Positions 18,851 to 28,761 are shown, numbered from the stretch's first letter. The stretch: 64,000 nucleotides of DNA from CALLJL01 sp964627255 (GCA_964627255.1 CAZVIN010000083.1:1-64000), one strand, 5' to 3'. Translations and numbers: made by a program. Notes: a model not told the origin generated them from the sequence alone.

Positions 18851-18856
18851 TATAAT
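18851..18856 (+). promoter_or_regulatory. -10 box of the GWxTD gene (leaderless)
   Basis: A perfect TATAAT ends 7 nt before the ATG at 18864. No good -35 box is seen and there is no ribosome binding site, so a leaderless transcript is likely. Confidence 0.45.
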
Positions 18857-18863
18857 AAGCCTA

Positions 18864-20918
18864 ATGAGATATGTTTCTTTATTAGTAATTTTATTCCTAT
18901 CTTGTTTCCAGCTTTCCTCCGCCGATTCAGACCTTTCTCCCCGACATAAGGAATGGTTGGAGCTCGTTAAACCGATTATTACCTCAACGGAACGAGATGT
19001 CTTCCTCCGACTTCAGACGGATGAGGCCAGAGATAAATTCATTGTTTTTTTCTGGAAACAAAGGGACCCGCTTCCCGACACTGAAAGCAACGAATTTTAT
19101 GAGGAATATATAAACCGGGTTAGCCAGGCTGACTCTCTTTTTGGCCCAGGGTCAGGAAAGCGAGGCAGCCTGACCGAACGGGGCTATTATTATCTTCTCC
19201 TCGGCCCTCCCTTAGAGCGTCACCTTTTTACCACTCATTCCGAGCTCTGGCCTTTGGAGCTTTGGTTTTACCAGGGGGACGGGCGTTTCGGTCTTCCTCC
19301 TTTTTTTTATCTTATTTTTTATCAACCCCAAGGACAGGGAGATTATCGTCTTTTCTACCCAGGTTTAGAGGGGCCAGAACAGCTCTTGATTCCCTCCTTA
19401 TATCGCCAGGCCACTAATCGCGAGGCCGCTTATAATGTTCTCAGGAAAATCTCCTCCGAGTTGGCCAGCGCCTCCCTTAGCTTAATTCCGGGCGAGAAAC
19501 TACCGACAGCCACCGCGCTTTCTTCCCAAACCGTGCTCGCCTCCATTCGCTCTCTCCCCGAAAAGAAATTCAATGATGCTTATGCCCGCAATTACCTCCA
19601 TTACCAAGGATTAGTAGAAGTTGATTATGCCGACCGTTTTGTGGAGAGTCATCTTCGGACCAGGGTTTTTCTTCATCGTGGGCAACCGTTTGTCCACTGG
19701 GCCTTGGAGCCCGTTAAGATGAGTTTTTTTCCTTCTGAAGACGGCCAAGTCTATGCCTCTTATGAATTATTCATAAAAATAGAAGACCAATCAGGAAGGA
19801 CGATTGGGGAAAGGAGCGAGGAGGTTCCAGTTCGGCTAACTAAAGGGGAATTTGAGGCCCAAGGGAAAAGGATATTTTCCTTTCAAGACCTCTTCCCAAT
19901 TATTCCCGGCAGGTTTAATCTTCATTTTTTGCTGAAAAATAAGACCGCTCGAGAATTTACTTCCATGAGCAGCGAGGTCGAAATTCCTTTCCCGGGAGCC
20001 AAAGTCTCTTTGGGTCAGCCCATTATTTATTTGGAAAAAGAAGAAAGGCCCGAAAACCAGGTGACGAGGCTTCAGGCTTTTTGTTTGGGCCAATGGCGGT
20101 ATTTGGTTAACGCCCGAGCCGAGATTCCCCTGAACGCTCAGGTTGGGCTCCTTCTTCAGTCCTTCCTGCCGCCAGAGGGCAATTTAGACCAGGGCGGATG
20201 GTTGAAAATCGAGCTGAGCCGAGCGGACACTGGGGCATTAGTTAAGACTATAGAAAAAGAGCTGAGCTCGGTAATTCAAGCTGAGAATGTCCTGGATACA
20301 GGCCTTTTCTCCCTTTCAAACTTAAAACCGGGCTATTATTATTTATCAGTCCGGCTCCTTGACGGTGAGCATCAGGTTTTAGCCGCAGCTCAGGAAAATT
20401 TCATTTTGCTCGGCCAAGCTTATCCCGCTATTCCTCGGATATTATCTCGCCTGCACCCCGGCTTTCCTTCCCTGGAAAATTTAAAGACCTTAGGGACTCA
20501 ATTTCTTCTTTCCGGCCAATACGAAGCAGCTCTCAAGGTCGGCACCGAGATTCTGCGGCTAAAGGACGAGCCTGAAACCAGGCTTTTCTTAGCTAAATCT
20601 CTTTTTGCTTTAAACCGGTTTGAGGAATCTTTATCGCTTCTTTTGCCCATCTATGAAATTTCTAAATCAAGGGAAGTGGCTAAGGTAATAGCTCTGAACC
20701 TGGTCAGCCTTAAGAAATGGTCGCAGGCCCTTCCCTACCTTGAATCATTGCTTCAAGAAATTACGGAACTAAGCGTCCTTAACCTGACCGCTGAATGTTA
20801 TCTCCACCTCGGTCTCCCGCAAAAAGCACTTCCCCTTTTGCGAAAATCACTGGAGCTTGACCCGGAGCAACCGCAGGTGAAAAAGATGGTGGAAGAAGCC
20901 AGGTCCAGGATTAAGTGA
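18864..20918 (+). CDS. GWxTD-domain protein with C-terminal TPR-like repeats
   Basis: A 684-aa exported protein: signal peptide (residues about 1-20), then an N-terminal conserved region rich in family signatures (LSPRHKEWLE, FFWKQRDP, SNEFYEEY). The GWxTD-like segment is GSLTERGYYYLLLGPP, with the Trp replaced by Ser. A beta-sandwich-like middle and TPR-like helices at about 550-680 follow. The family's function is unknown; it is common in Aminicenantes, Acidobacteria and Bacteroidetes-type genomes. The open frame extends upstream to 18789, but the ATG at 18864 gives the signal peptide and lies just after a TATAAT. A regulatory-domain/TPR gene follows 85 nt downstream. Confidence 0.8.
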   Translation: MRYVSLLVILFLSCFQLSSADSDLSPRHKEWLELVKPIITSTERDVFLRLQTDEARDKFIVFFWKQRDPLPDTESNEFYEEYINRVSQADSLFGPGSGKRGSLTERGYYYLLLGPPLERHLFTTHSELWPLELWFYQGDGRFGLPPFFYLIFYQPQGQGDYRLFYPGLEGPEQLLIPSLYRQATNREAAYNVLRKISSELASASLSLIPGEKLPTATALSSQTVLASIRSLPEKKFNDAYARNYLHYQGLVEVDYADRFVESHLRTRVFLHRGQPFVHWALEPVKMSFFPSEDGQVYASYELFIKIEDQSGRTIGERSEEVPVRLTKGEFEAQGKRIFSFQDLFPIIPGRFNLHFLLKNKTAREFTSMSSEVEIPFPGAKVSLGQPIIYLEKEERPENQVTRLQAFCLGQWRYLVNARAEIPLNAQVGLLLQSFLPPEGNLDQGGWLKIELSRADTGALVKTIEKELSSVIQAENVLDTGLFSLSNLKPGYYYLSVRLLDGEHQVLAAAQENFILLGQAYPAIPRILSRLHPGFPSLENLKTLGTQFLLSGQYEAALKVGTEILRLKDEPETRLFLAKSLFALNRFEESLSLLLPIYEISKSREVAKVIALNLVSLKKWSQALPYLESLLQEITELSVLNLTAECYLHLGLPQKALPLLRKSLELDPEQPQVKKMVEEARSRIK

Positions 20919-21003
20919 GCCTTGAAATAAGCCCAAAATGCTAGCTTTTGGCTATTAATTGGAAAAAAAGAAAATAATTTTGTTATCGAAGGAATGGGTA
21001 AAA

Positions 21004-21963
21004 ATGAAGCGAAAAACTTTTCGATTAAAGAATAATTTCTGTCACTCGCTGGTCATTTTCATGGTGACGCTTCTGTCTCTTATTGGCCTGATTAAGCCGG
21101 GTATGGCCCAATATCAGGGTAAAATCGAGGGCAGAGTGGTTGATTCGGCTAATAATCCCGTGGAGAAAGCCGAAGTAATAATTATTTCGCAGTGGTCTAC
21201 TGCGGTTAACTATCATTTAGAAACGGATAAACAGGGCCACTTTATCCAAATTGGGTTAAGACCAGGTTACTTTTTGCTGGAAGTGAGAAAAGCCGGCTAT
21301 TTGCCTCACTCCTTAGAAGTTAAGGTGCATGTGGCGGAGACAACTAAGGTGGAAATTAAGCTGGAAAAAGCCCAGGAATTGGCCGAACGCAACATTTCTC
21401 AAGCAGATAAATTGTTCTTGCAGGGCAATAAACTTTACGCCGATAAAAAGTATGAAGAGGCAGTTTTGGCTTATCAAGAAGCCATAAAACTAAGCCCGTC
21501 TCATTGGGGTTATCATTTTAACCTTGGTTTGGCTTATAAAAAATTACAGCAAGAAAAAGAGGCAATAGCCGCTTTTCGGCAGGCCCAAGCGCTCAACCCT
21601 GATAGTTTTAGCGCCAATAAGGAACTTGGAGAAAGTCTGGCTAAGCAAGGTGATTTCAACCAGGCCCGAGTTTATTATGAAAGAGCGGTAGCTTTAAGCC
21701 CTGAAGACGCCGATGCTGCCTATAATTTAGGCGTCTGCTTGGTTAACTTGAGTGAGCCGGAAAAAGCCTTGGGTTATTTTCAAAAAACCATCCAGTTGAA
21801 TAAAGACTATGCGGATGCTTATTATCAGATGGGAACAATTTTTATCAGCCTTAACCAGGTGGCCGAGGCAGTGGACAGCTTAGAGACGTTTCTGAAATTA
21901 GCCCCGCCATCCGACCCCAGAACGGAGACGGCTAAGCAACTCGTCGCCTATTTAAAAAAATAA
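21004..21963 (+). CDS. Exported carboxypeptidase-regulatory/TPR repeat protein
   Basis: A 319-aa protein. A signal peptide (about residues 10-35, ending PGMAQ) precedes one carboxypeptidase-regulatory-like beta-sandwich (about 38-120). At least four TPR units follow (about 140-300; motifs such as GYHFNLGLAYKKL, DAAYNLGVCL and DAYYQMGTIF). Probably a periplasmic scaffold; no partner is identified. The frame opens at a TTG (20959), but the ATG at 21004 starts the signal peptide and has GAAGGA about 10 nt upstream. Likely co-transcribed with the GWxTD gene. Confidence 0.8.
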   Translation: MKRKTFRLKNNFCHSLVIFMVTLLSLIGLIKPGMAQYQGKIEGRVVDSANNPVEKAEVIIISQWSTAVNYHLETDKQGHFIQIGLRPGYFLLEVRKAGYLPHSLEVKVHVAETTKVEIKLEKAQELAERNISQADKLFLQGNKLYADKKYEEAVLAYQEAIKLSPSHWGYHFNLGLAYKKLQQEKEAIAAFRQAQALNPDSFSANKELGESLAKQGDFNQARVYYERAVALSPEDADAAYNLGVCLVNLSEPEKALGYFQKTIQLNKDYADAYYQMGTIFISLNQVAEAVDSLETFLKLAPPSDPRTETAKQLVAYLKK

Positions 21964-22086
21964 GCTTCTCCATTTAGCTAACCTGATAAGGGAAGCAATC
22001 AATATATTTTCTTGCCTATAAAAGAAATAAGGTCGGATTAAACCCAACAAATCATTACCCCTTTTTAATAAAAGTCCAGAAATGGC

Positions 22087-22115
22087 TTGACGGGAAAAGA
22101 CGGATAGTTTATGAT
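22087..22115 (+). promoter_or_regulatory. Promoter of the GH57/two-component operon (leaderless)
   Basis: TTGACG and TATGAT are spaced by 17 nt. The -10 box ends 6 nt before the ATG at 22122, which places transcription initiation at the A of the start codon. No ribosome binding site is present. Confidence 0.65.
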
Positions 22116-22121
22116 TTCCTA

Positions 22122-23477
22122 ATGTATCTATCGATTTTATGGCATCATCATCAGCCGATTTATCGCCAGCCTGAATCGCGGCATTATCTTTTGCCTTACG
22201 TCAATTATCATTTGACAAAAAATTACTATCAAATGGCCTGCTTGGCTGAAGAGACTGGTTTTCCTTGTCTTTTCAACCTTGTGCCGTGTTTATTAGAACA
22301 AATAAAGGATTATACTCAGGGTTTGGCTGAAGACTCTTTTCAGTTAGCTTTAGAAAAAGAGCCGGAAGAGCTGACCTCGGAGGAAATTAACCAGTTGCGG
22401 CGTTTTCTTCCTTCGGAGGAGGCGGGAAAGAATCTTCGCCGCCGAGAACTGCAGCTGGCCGTATTGCGCTCACTTTTCCCACCTCTTTTGGAACCAGAAA
22501 TTCAGGTCAGCGAGGATAAAGATTGGCTGCTCTGGAAACAGCGGGAGACCCAGAAAAAAGTAATTCCCCTTTATAAAAAATTATCTCTTACTGGTCAGGT
22601 GGAACTGACCACCTCCGCTTATTATCATCCTCTGTTGCCGTTAATCGTTGACCTATCTGTTAATTCTGAGCCTTTAAAGCCGGCCCTTCCTTTTCGCTAC
22701 CCTGAAGATGCCGCGGCTCAAGTCGAAATGGGCCGCGCTTTTTTTAAAAGTATTTTTGATTTAGACCCAATCGGCTTCTGGCCGTCAGAGGGAGGGATAA
22801 GTCAAGAGGTAGCGGAAATTATCGCCAAAGCTAATTTTTCCTATACAATTGGTGATGAAAACATACTCTGGAAAAGCCTGAAAAGAGCTCCAGAATGGGG
22901 TTTATTAGGCCAAGCCTATGCCTGCCACAACCTGACAGTCTTTTTCCGTGACCGCGAGCTTTCTGACCTTATTAGTTTTGAATATCAGCGCTGGGAAACG
23001 AAAGAAGCGGTTGACCATTTTGAGGCAAAATTAAGCCAAAGAAGAAAAATTATCGGAGACCAAGGCATCATCGTTATTGCCCTGGACGGCGAAAATCCTT
23101 GGGCCGGCTATCGCCATAATGGTGTTTCTTTTCTTCGGGAATTATATTCTCGATTGATGGAAAGGGACTGGCTTACGCCTGTTCTGCTTCATGATTATAT
23201 GAAGCTTAAGCCGGCGGCCACAGAAATAGAATTAGTGCCAGGGACGTGGTTAGGGAATTTTTCCCGCTGGGTAGGCCATCCCGCTAAAAATGCTGCCTGG
23301 GAGCAACTCGCCTCAGTGCGACAGAAATGTGGCCCGAGCGAGGCCATTTTTATCGCTGAAGGCTCTGATTGGTTCTGGTGGTTTGGGGAACCGGGGGTCA
23401 CCGAGTTTGAAAGCCTCTTCGAGAGCTATCTCTGCGAGGCTGAAAAATTAGCCCCAGAAGGTTCTAAGATTGTGTGA
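22122..23477 (+). CDS. GH57 alpha-amylase/amylopullulanase-type glycosidase
   Basis: A 451-aa GH57 catalytic domain. Conserved region 1 is WHHHQP at residues 7-12. The nucleophile region is GFWPSEGGIS, with Glu as the expected nucleophile. The acid/base region is IVIALDGENPW with Asp, and a C-terminal TWLGNFSRWVGHP segment closes the fold. No signal peptide is seen, so it acts in the cytoplasm, probably on stored alpha-glucan. It resembles the amylopullulanase-like GH57 subgroup; exact bond specificity is not deducible. First gene of a six-gene run; the next gene overlaps it by 8 nt. Confidence 0.88.
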   Translation: MYLSILWHHHQPIYRQPESRHYLLPYVNYHLTKNYYQMACLAEETGFPCLFNLVPCLLEQIKDYTQGLAEDSFQLALEKEPEELTSEEINQLRRFLPSEEAGKNLRRRELQLAVLRSLFPPLLEPEIQVSEDKDWLLWKQRETQKKVIPLYKKLSLTGQVELTTSAYYHPLLPLIVDLSVNSEPLKPALPFRYPEDAAAQVEMGRAFFKSIFDLDPIGFWPSEGGISQEVAEIIAKANFSYTIGDENILWKSLKRAPEWGLLGQAYACHNLTVFFRDRELSDLISFEYQRWETKEAVDHFEAKLSQRRKIIGDQGIIVIALDGENPWAGYRHNGVSFLRELYSRLMERDWLTPVLLHDYMKLKPAATEIELVPGTWLGNFSRWVGHPAKNAAWEQLASVRQKCGPSEAIFIAEGSDWFWWFGEPGVTEFESLFESYLCEAEKLAPEGSKIV

Positions 23478-25428
23478 ACTTATTTTTCTTTTGGCTGTAC
23501 ACAACCATCAACCCGTCGGCAATTTTCCTTCGATTTTTGACCAGGCGTTCCGCGATTGCTACCTTCCCTTTTTAAGAGAAATGTCATCGTTTCCGACAAT
23601 TAAATTCACCCTTCATTTTTCTGGTCCGCTCTGGGAATATATGGAGCATAAACAAAGGGAGGCCTGGGAATTAATTAAGCTGTTGGTCGCCAGAAAGCAG
23701 GTTGAGCTCCTGGGCGGCGGGTTTTATGAGCCAGTTTTGGCCATTATTCCCGAACGGGACAGGCAAGGCCAATTGAAACTAATGAGCGCTTTCCTGCAGA
23801 CAAACTTTGGAGTCAGACCTCAAGGAGTCTGGTTGGCGGAGAGGGTCTGGGAGCCTCAGTTGGCTAAAACTCTGTCTCAGGCTGGCTACAAATACACGCT
23901 TTTAGACGAAGAACATTTCGCTTATGCCGGGCTAAAGAGGCCTCGTTTTCCCTATCTAACGGAAGATGAGGGCTATCCCCTTATTATTTTTCCCATAGAT
24001 AAAACCTTGCGCTATCTCATTCCTTTCCGTTCTTTAAATGAAATCGAGCAGTATTTTCAAGAATTGAAAAAGGAAGGGGCGGTGGCTATTTTGGGGGACG
24101 ACGGGGAAAAATTTGGCTTATGGCCGGGAACAAAGGATTGGGTTTACACGAAGGGCTGGCTCAAATCGTTTTTGGACTATTTATCTCGGTCAGCCATTAG
24201 GACCATGACCCTGAGCGAATTCTTAGCCGCCAACCAGAAGTTGAACTTAATTTATCTTCCCCCCGCCTCTTATGAGGAGATGATGGAGTGGATTTTAGAG
24301 CCGGCCCAATATCGTAAGTTGCGAGAACTAAAACAGGACTTAGCGCCAGAATTCCGGCGCCTGCTGCGAGGGGGTTATTTTCGGGAGTTTTTCCTTAAAT
24401 ATCCAGAAAGTAATCATCTCCACAAAAGAATGCTTCAAGTTTCCCGGCTTATCGAGGAGCGAAAGATTCAAGACGAAGGAGTTTTAAAAGAATTATACCG
24501 GAGCCAGTGTAACGACGCCTACTGGCACGGCGTTTTCGGCGGGCTTTATTTGCCCCACCTGCGTCAGGCCGCCTTTTCTCATCTTCTCGAAGCCGAAAAG
24601 AAAGCGGGAGTAAGCTCAGGTTGGCAAAAGATAGATTATGATTTGGACGGAAAAGAGGAGCTATTTTATCGCCAGGAAACTTTTAGCTTGATTCTCAAGC
24701 CCTCTTCTGGTGCCAGCTTGCTTGAACTTGATTTTAGGCCTCTTTCCCGAAACCTGATGAATGTTCTTACCCGTCGAGCCGAATCGTACCATTATCAGCC
24801 CCAGGAATCGGGGACAGGAAAGAGTATTCATGAGCTGACCAAAAAATTGCCGGAAAATTACGAGGTCTATCTTCGTTATGACCGCTATCCTCGTCGGTCC
24901 TTAATCGACCACTTCTTTCCACTCGAAACGAGGCTGGAGGATTTCTGCGAATACCAGGATAAAGAAAGCGGCGAATTCGTCGATGGCGAATATAACTTTT
25001 CTCTCCAGGCTGACGGCGCTCGTCTGGAAAAGAAGGGAAAGGTAAGATTATTAGGTCAAGAATTTACGCTTAAAATCACAAAAGAAATAACCCCGCAGCC
25101 TGAAGGCCTGGTCATTAGATACAAGATAATTAATCTAAGCCAAGAAATGAGCCCATTTATTTTTGGCCAAGAATGGAATTTTCATCTTCTGCCTAAGGAA
25201 TGGGAGATAGAAGCGAATCGAATCCGGCTTCTTGAGGGACGGATGGAAATGGAGTTTAACCCGGAGCCGAAGTTCACTTGCTGGCCCCTCGAGACTCTCT
25301 CTCAATCTGAGGCCGGCTATGATATAATTTTTCAAGGCATAACCTGGTTACCCCATTGGTTTGTTTCCCTTAGCCCGGGAGAAGAATTTGCTTTTTCTGT
25401 TGTGTTGAAGTTTAAGCATGAGTCATAA
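23470..25428 (+). CDS. GH57 4-alpha-glucanotransferase/alpha-amylase with C-terminal beta domain
   Basis: A 652-aa protein of the Thermococcus 4-alpha-glucanotransferase type. Region 1 is VHNHQPVG, the nucleophile region is VWLAERVWEP (Glu), and the acid/base region is LGDDGEKFGLWP (Asp). The YWHGVFGGLYLPHLR segment precedes a C-terminal beta-sandwich (DUF1925/DUF1926-like, about residues 390-650). It should transfer or hydrolyse alpha-1,4-glucan chains. The start is TTG at 23470, supported by an AGAAGG site 8 nt upstream and by the 8-nt overlap with the previous gene, which points to translational coupling. Confidence 0.9.
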   Translation: MCELIFLLAVHNHQPVGNFPSIFDQAFRDCYLPFLREMSSFPTIKFTLHFSGPLWEYMEHKQREAWELIKLLVARKQVELLGGGFYEPVLAIIPERDRQGQLKLMSAFLQTNFGVRPQGVWLAERVWEPQLAKTLSQAGYKYTLLDEEHFAYAGLKRPRFPYLTEDEGYPLIIFPIDKTLRYLIPFRSLNEIEQYFQELKKEGAVAILGDDGEKFGLWPGTKDWVYTKGWLKSFLDYLSRSAIRTMTLSEFLAANQKLNLIYLPPASYEEMMEWILEPAQYRKLRELKQDLAPEFRRLLRGGYFREFFLKYPESNHLHKRMLQVSRLIEERKIQDEGVLKELYRSQCNDAYWHGVFGGLYLPHLRQAAFSHLLEAEKKAGVSSGWQKIDYDLDGKEELFYRQETFSLILKPSSGASLLELDFRPLSRNLMNVLTRRAESYHYQPQESGTGKSIHELTKKLPENYEVYLRYDRYPRRSLIDHFFPLETRLEDFCEYQDKESGEFVDGEYNFSLQADGARLEKKGKVRLLGQEFTLKITKEITPQPEGLVIRYKIINLSQEMSPFIFGQEWNFHLLPKEWEIEANRIRLLEGRMEMEFNPEPKFTCWPLETLSQSEAGYDIIFQGITWLPHWFVSLSPGEEFAFSVVLKFKHES

Positions 25429-27064
25429 GTCTTGGTGTTTGGTCCTTCATAGCCATATTCCCTATGTAATTAATCATGGCCGTTGGCCCCATGGCGCGGA
25501 TTGGCTTTTTGAGGTCTGCGCTGAAAGCTACCTTCCTTTACTCACTGTTTTATATCGCCTGCGGGATGAAGGGATAACACCAAACGTTAATCTTTCTTTT
25601 ACGCCAGTTTTGATGGAACAACTTAAAAATCATGATTTTGCTCCCGGGTTTAAAAGATATCTTCAGATGAAAATCGACCTGGCCCGAGACAACCGAGCTT
25701 ATTTTGCCAAAACTGGTCAAAACCGCTTGGTGCGATTAGCTCAATATTGGGAATCTTGGTATCAAAGAGCTTATGAAGATTTTGTCTTCCGCTGGAAAGA
25801 GGATATCCTAAATGGCTTCAAAAAACTCCAAGATGAAAAGCAAGTCGAGATTTTGACCTCGGCGGCGACCCATGCCTATCTACCTTTGCTCAGTGATGAC
25901 CGGAGTGTGCGCTTTCAGCTTCAACAAGGCCAATTTGTTTATGAACAGTGCTTTGGTCAGCCTCCAGCCGGATTTTGGTTGCCGGAATGTGCCTACCGTC
26001 CCCGCTATGGTTGGAAGCGTCCCCTAAAAGCAGGTCCCACTGTGCTCAGGCCGGGGCTCGACGAGCTGCTTCGAGAATTAGGGCTAAAATATTTCTTCGT
26101 GGATACCCACCTCCTTCGGGGTGGGGAGGTTAAAGGAGTTTATTTGGAGCGATTTCCAGTTCTCAAGAAACTCTGGCAGAAAGCCCAGGAAGAACAAAAG
26201 GCTTCTGAGGAACAGGGGCTTTCGCCCTATTTTCCTTATTTAGCCGAGCCGTCTGGCCTTCCCTTTTTTGTCCGGGACGATAAATCAGGCAGTTTAGTCT
26301 GGAGTGGACAGGCCGGCTATCCTGGAGACGGCTGGTATTTGGAATTTCATAAAAAGCATTTCCCGGGTGGCTTGCGCTACTGGAGGGTGACGTCGGCTGA
26401 ATTAGGCCTGGGAGAAAAGCAAATTTATCAACCGGAAAAGGCGGGCGAAAGGCTGGAAGAACAATCAACTCATTTTGTCAGCTTGTTAGGGGCGGCGCTG
26501 AAAAACCAGGAAGCAGGTGTCATTGCCTCGCTCTATGACACGGAGCTTTTTGGCCATTGGTGGTTTGAGGGCCCGGAATGGCTTTATTTAGTGGTGAAAA
26601 AGCTCTCGAAGACGAAAATAAAACCAGAAAGAGCCCGCGTCTGTCTGGAACGACTCAATCCCCAAATTCCTGTCTCTCTGCCCGAAGGCTCTTGGGGGAC
26701 AGGCGGGTTTCATTGGGTCTGGCTTAATCAGGATACCACCTGGGTTTGGGAAAAGATTTACTGGCTTGAGGATGAGTGGGGCAAGATTTACCCTGATTTA
26801 GCGAAAAGCCAGCCTCGGCTTTACCGACAGTGGCTGAGGGAAAAGCTTCTTTTGGAAAGCTCGGATTGGCCTTTTCTCATCTCCACCTGGACCGCTCGCG
26901 ATTATGCTGAAAACCGGGCGGCCGAGCATTATGAGCGAGCTAAGATTATTTTAAAATGGATAAAAAGAGACGCTCCCTTGAAAAGCGAAGAACAGGAACA
27001 ACTTCTTAATTGGGAAAAGGAAGATAGTCTTTTTCCTCAGTTCTTTCCAGGGGGCGCAGAATGA
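25418..27064 (+). CDS. GH57 1,4-alpha-glucan branching enzyme
   Basis: A 548-aa protein matching the TTHA1902/TK1436 type of GH57 branching enzyme. The N-terminus is LVLHSHIPYV; the nucleophile region is GFWLPECAYRP (Glu). The acid/base region is YDTELFGHWWFEG (Asp), and the C-terminal DUF1957-like helical domain ends with SDWPFLISTWTARDYAENR. It introduces alpha-1,6 branches into glycogen, complementing glgA and the two other GH57 enzymes. It overlaps the preceding gene by 11 nt and the next by 4 nt (ATGA). Confidence 0.92.
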   Translation: MSHKSWCLVLHSHIPYVINHGRWPHGADWLFEVCAESYLPLLTVLYRLRDEGITPNVNLSFTPVLMEQLKNHDFAPGFKRYLQMKIDLARDNRAYFAKTGQNRLVRLAQYWESWYQRAYEDFVFRWKEDILNGFKKLQDEKQVEILTSAATHAYLPLLSDDRSVRFQLQQGQFVYEQCFGQPPAGFWLPECAYRPRYGWKRPLKAGPTVLRPGLDELLRELGLKYFFVDTHLLRGGEVKGVYLERFPVLKKLWQKAQEEQKASEEQGLSPYFPYLAEPSGLPFFVRDDKSGSLVWSGQAGYPGDGWYLEFHKKHFPGGLRYWRVTSAELGLGEKQIYQPEKAGERLEEQSTHFVSLLGAALKNQEAGVIASLYDTELFGHWWFEGPEWLYLVVKKLSKTKIKPERARVCLERLNPQIPVSLPEGSWGTGGFHWVWLNQDTTWVWEKIYWLEDEWGKIYPDLAKSQPRLYRQWLREKLLLESSDWPFLISTWTARDYAENRAAEHYERAKIILKWIKRDAPLKSEEQEQLLNWEKEDSLFPQFFPGGAE

Positions 27065-28392
27065 TCGAAAAGTACCATCCTTTCCTTCATCAATTTCCCG
27101 CGAGTGGTTCCAAGGAGCTGCAGATATTTTCCATCCTGGCGCAAAGTTTCTTTCAGCCCTTCTCTCTTAGGGATAATTTATTAGTTATTCTCACAGCTTT
27201 AACTGCTGGTTCTGGCCTCGGTTTTAACCGAGCCATGCTGTTATTGAACGAAGAAAATCAATTAAAAGGGGAATTTTGGTTGGGCCCGGCCTCGGCCGAG
27301 GAGGCCGCTTCTCTATGGCAAGTCCTTTCCAAGCCCGGCGTCGGCTATGCCGAAATTATTGAACATAACCGCAGCTTAGTAATGAGTGAAGTTAATCCGC
27401 TGGTTCAGAAGATAAAACTAGTTGCTTATCCTCTTTCTCCCCCTCCCCTTACCTTGCCTGCTTTAGCTGCTTCGTCGCGGGAGATTATTCTGGTTCGTGA
27501 CGCCAGACATGAGCCTCTGGTGGATAAAGACTTTTTAGAATTAATCCGTGTCGAGGAGTTCCTCTGCATTCCCCTTCTTTCGCCTGACGAAATTTTCGGC
27601 GAAGTCATCCTGGATAATGCTATCACGGGGGAAGCAATTAAGAGTCGAGATATCGAGTTAGCCAGTCTATGCGGTTTAGCCGCTGGCAATTACATATATG
27701 TCACCAAATTGCAGCGCCGCATTATGGAAATGAAAAAGCAAGCGGCTTTGGGTGAGATGGCCATGTTTGTGACCCACCAGTTGCGGAATCCCTTAGTTAG
27801 TCTTGGTGGTTTCGTGGAGCAATTGCTCTCGCCCGACCTGGATGAACGGCGCAAACAGAGAAACTTGAAAATCATCCAGGCGGAAATAAACCGCTTAGAG
27901 CAGATGATGGGTCGACTGACCCGGTTTTTCCGGGTGGAAATCAAAGAAAAGGTGCCGGTAAACATCAAAGAGACGTTTAAGTTAGCTGCGGAGGCCGTAA
28001 AATCTCCAGTGGCTCAGAAAAAAGTTAGAATTGAAACGGAAATTGAGCCCGGGCTATCGGTTATCCTCTCCGACCCGGTCCATTTGGGCGAAGCCTTGCG
28101 GAACTTGATGGAAAATTCCCTCGACGCTCTGCCCGATGGAGGATTAATTCGTCTTCGGGCCTATCGAGAAAATAGCGAGTGGGTAGTTATTTCTGTGGAA
28201 GACAACGGACGGGGCATTCCAGAAGCCATCAAGGACAGAATTTTCGAGGCGTTTATCTCGACCAAGGAGAAAGGCCTCGGTCTTGGATTAGCTTATGTGA
28301 AAAGATTCATCGAAGCCAGCGAAGGAAAGATTAAGGTAGAAAGTGAGGAAGGCCGGGGCACCAAGATAAAGCTATTTTTTAAAGCAGGATAA
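27061..28392 (+). CDS. Soluble GAF-domain sensor histidine kinase
   Basis: A 443-aa histidine kinase without transmembrane segments. The N-terminal GAF-like sensor domain spans about residues 25-215. The HisKA domain has its H-box at THQLRNPL with His239. A full HATPase domain follows: N-box LRNLMENSLDAL, G1 DNGRGIP and G2 KGLGLGLAY. It should autophosphorylate in response to a cytoplasmic signal bound by GAF. Its 4-nt overlap with the branching-enzyme gene and the response regulator 5 nt downstream tie it to alpha-glucan metabolism. Confidence 0.9.
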   Translation: MIEKYHPFLHQFPASGSKELQIFSILAQSFFQPFSLRDNLLVILTALTAGSGLGFNRAMLLLNEENQLKGEFWLGPASAEEAASLWQVLSKPGVGYAEIIEHNRSLVMSEVNPLVQKIKLVAYPLSPPPLTLPALAASSREIILVRDARHEPLVDKDFLELIRVEEFLCIPLLSPDEIFGEVILDNAITGEAIKSRDIELASLCGLAAGNYIYVTKLQRRIMEMKKQAALGEMAMFVTHQLRNPLVSLGGFVEQLLSPDLDERRKQRNLKIIQAEINRLEQMMGRLTRFFRVEIKEKVPVNIKETFKLAAEAVKSPVAQKKVRIETEIEPGLSVILSDPVHLGEALRNLMENSLDALPDGGLIRLRAYRENSEWVVISVEDNGRGIPEAIKDRIFEAFISTKEKGLGLGLAYVKRFIEASEGKIKVESEEGRGTKIKLFFKAG

Positions 28393-28397
28393 CCAAA

Positions 28398-28757
28398 ATG
28401 AAAAAAAAGAAAAAGATTTTGGTGGTGGAGGATGAGGCCAACCTTTGTTTGCTCTATCGGGAAGAGCTGACCAAGGAAGGCTATGAAGTTACGGCGGTCA
28501 CTAATGCGCAGCGGGCCTTGGATTTAATTAAGAAAGGCGATTTTGACCTCATTATCACTGATATTCGGATGCCGGCTAAGGATGGAGTTGAATTGATTGG
28601 CGAAGTCATGCAGATTCGTCGGGATATTCCGGTGATCATTAACACGGCCTATGAAAGCTATCGCTATGATTTTTTAACCTGGGCGGCTGACGCTTATTTA
28701 ATCAAGTCCGCTTCCCTTAAAGAACTCAAAGCAAAGATTAAGGAGCTTATCGGGTAG
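28398..28757 (+). CDS. Single-domain response regulator
   Basis: A 119-aa CheY-like receiver with no output domain. Acidic pocket residues Glu11-Asp12, phosphoacceptor Asp55 (TDIRMP), Thr83 and Lys103 are all present. It is the expected phosphoryl acceptor of the adjacent kinase. Lacking a DNA-binding domain, it must act by protein contact or through a phosphorelay. The kinase stop is 5 nt upstream and galT begins 4 nt downstream. Confidence 0.9.
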   Translation: MKKKKKILVVEDEANLCLLYREELTKEGYEVTAVTNAQRALDLIKKGDFDLIITDIRMPAKDGVELIGEVMQIRRDIPVIINTAYESYRYDFLTWAADAYLIKSASLKELKAKIKELIG

Positions 28758-28761
28758 AACC

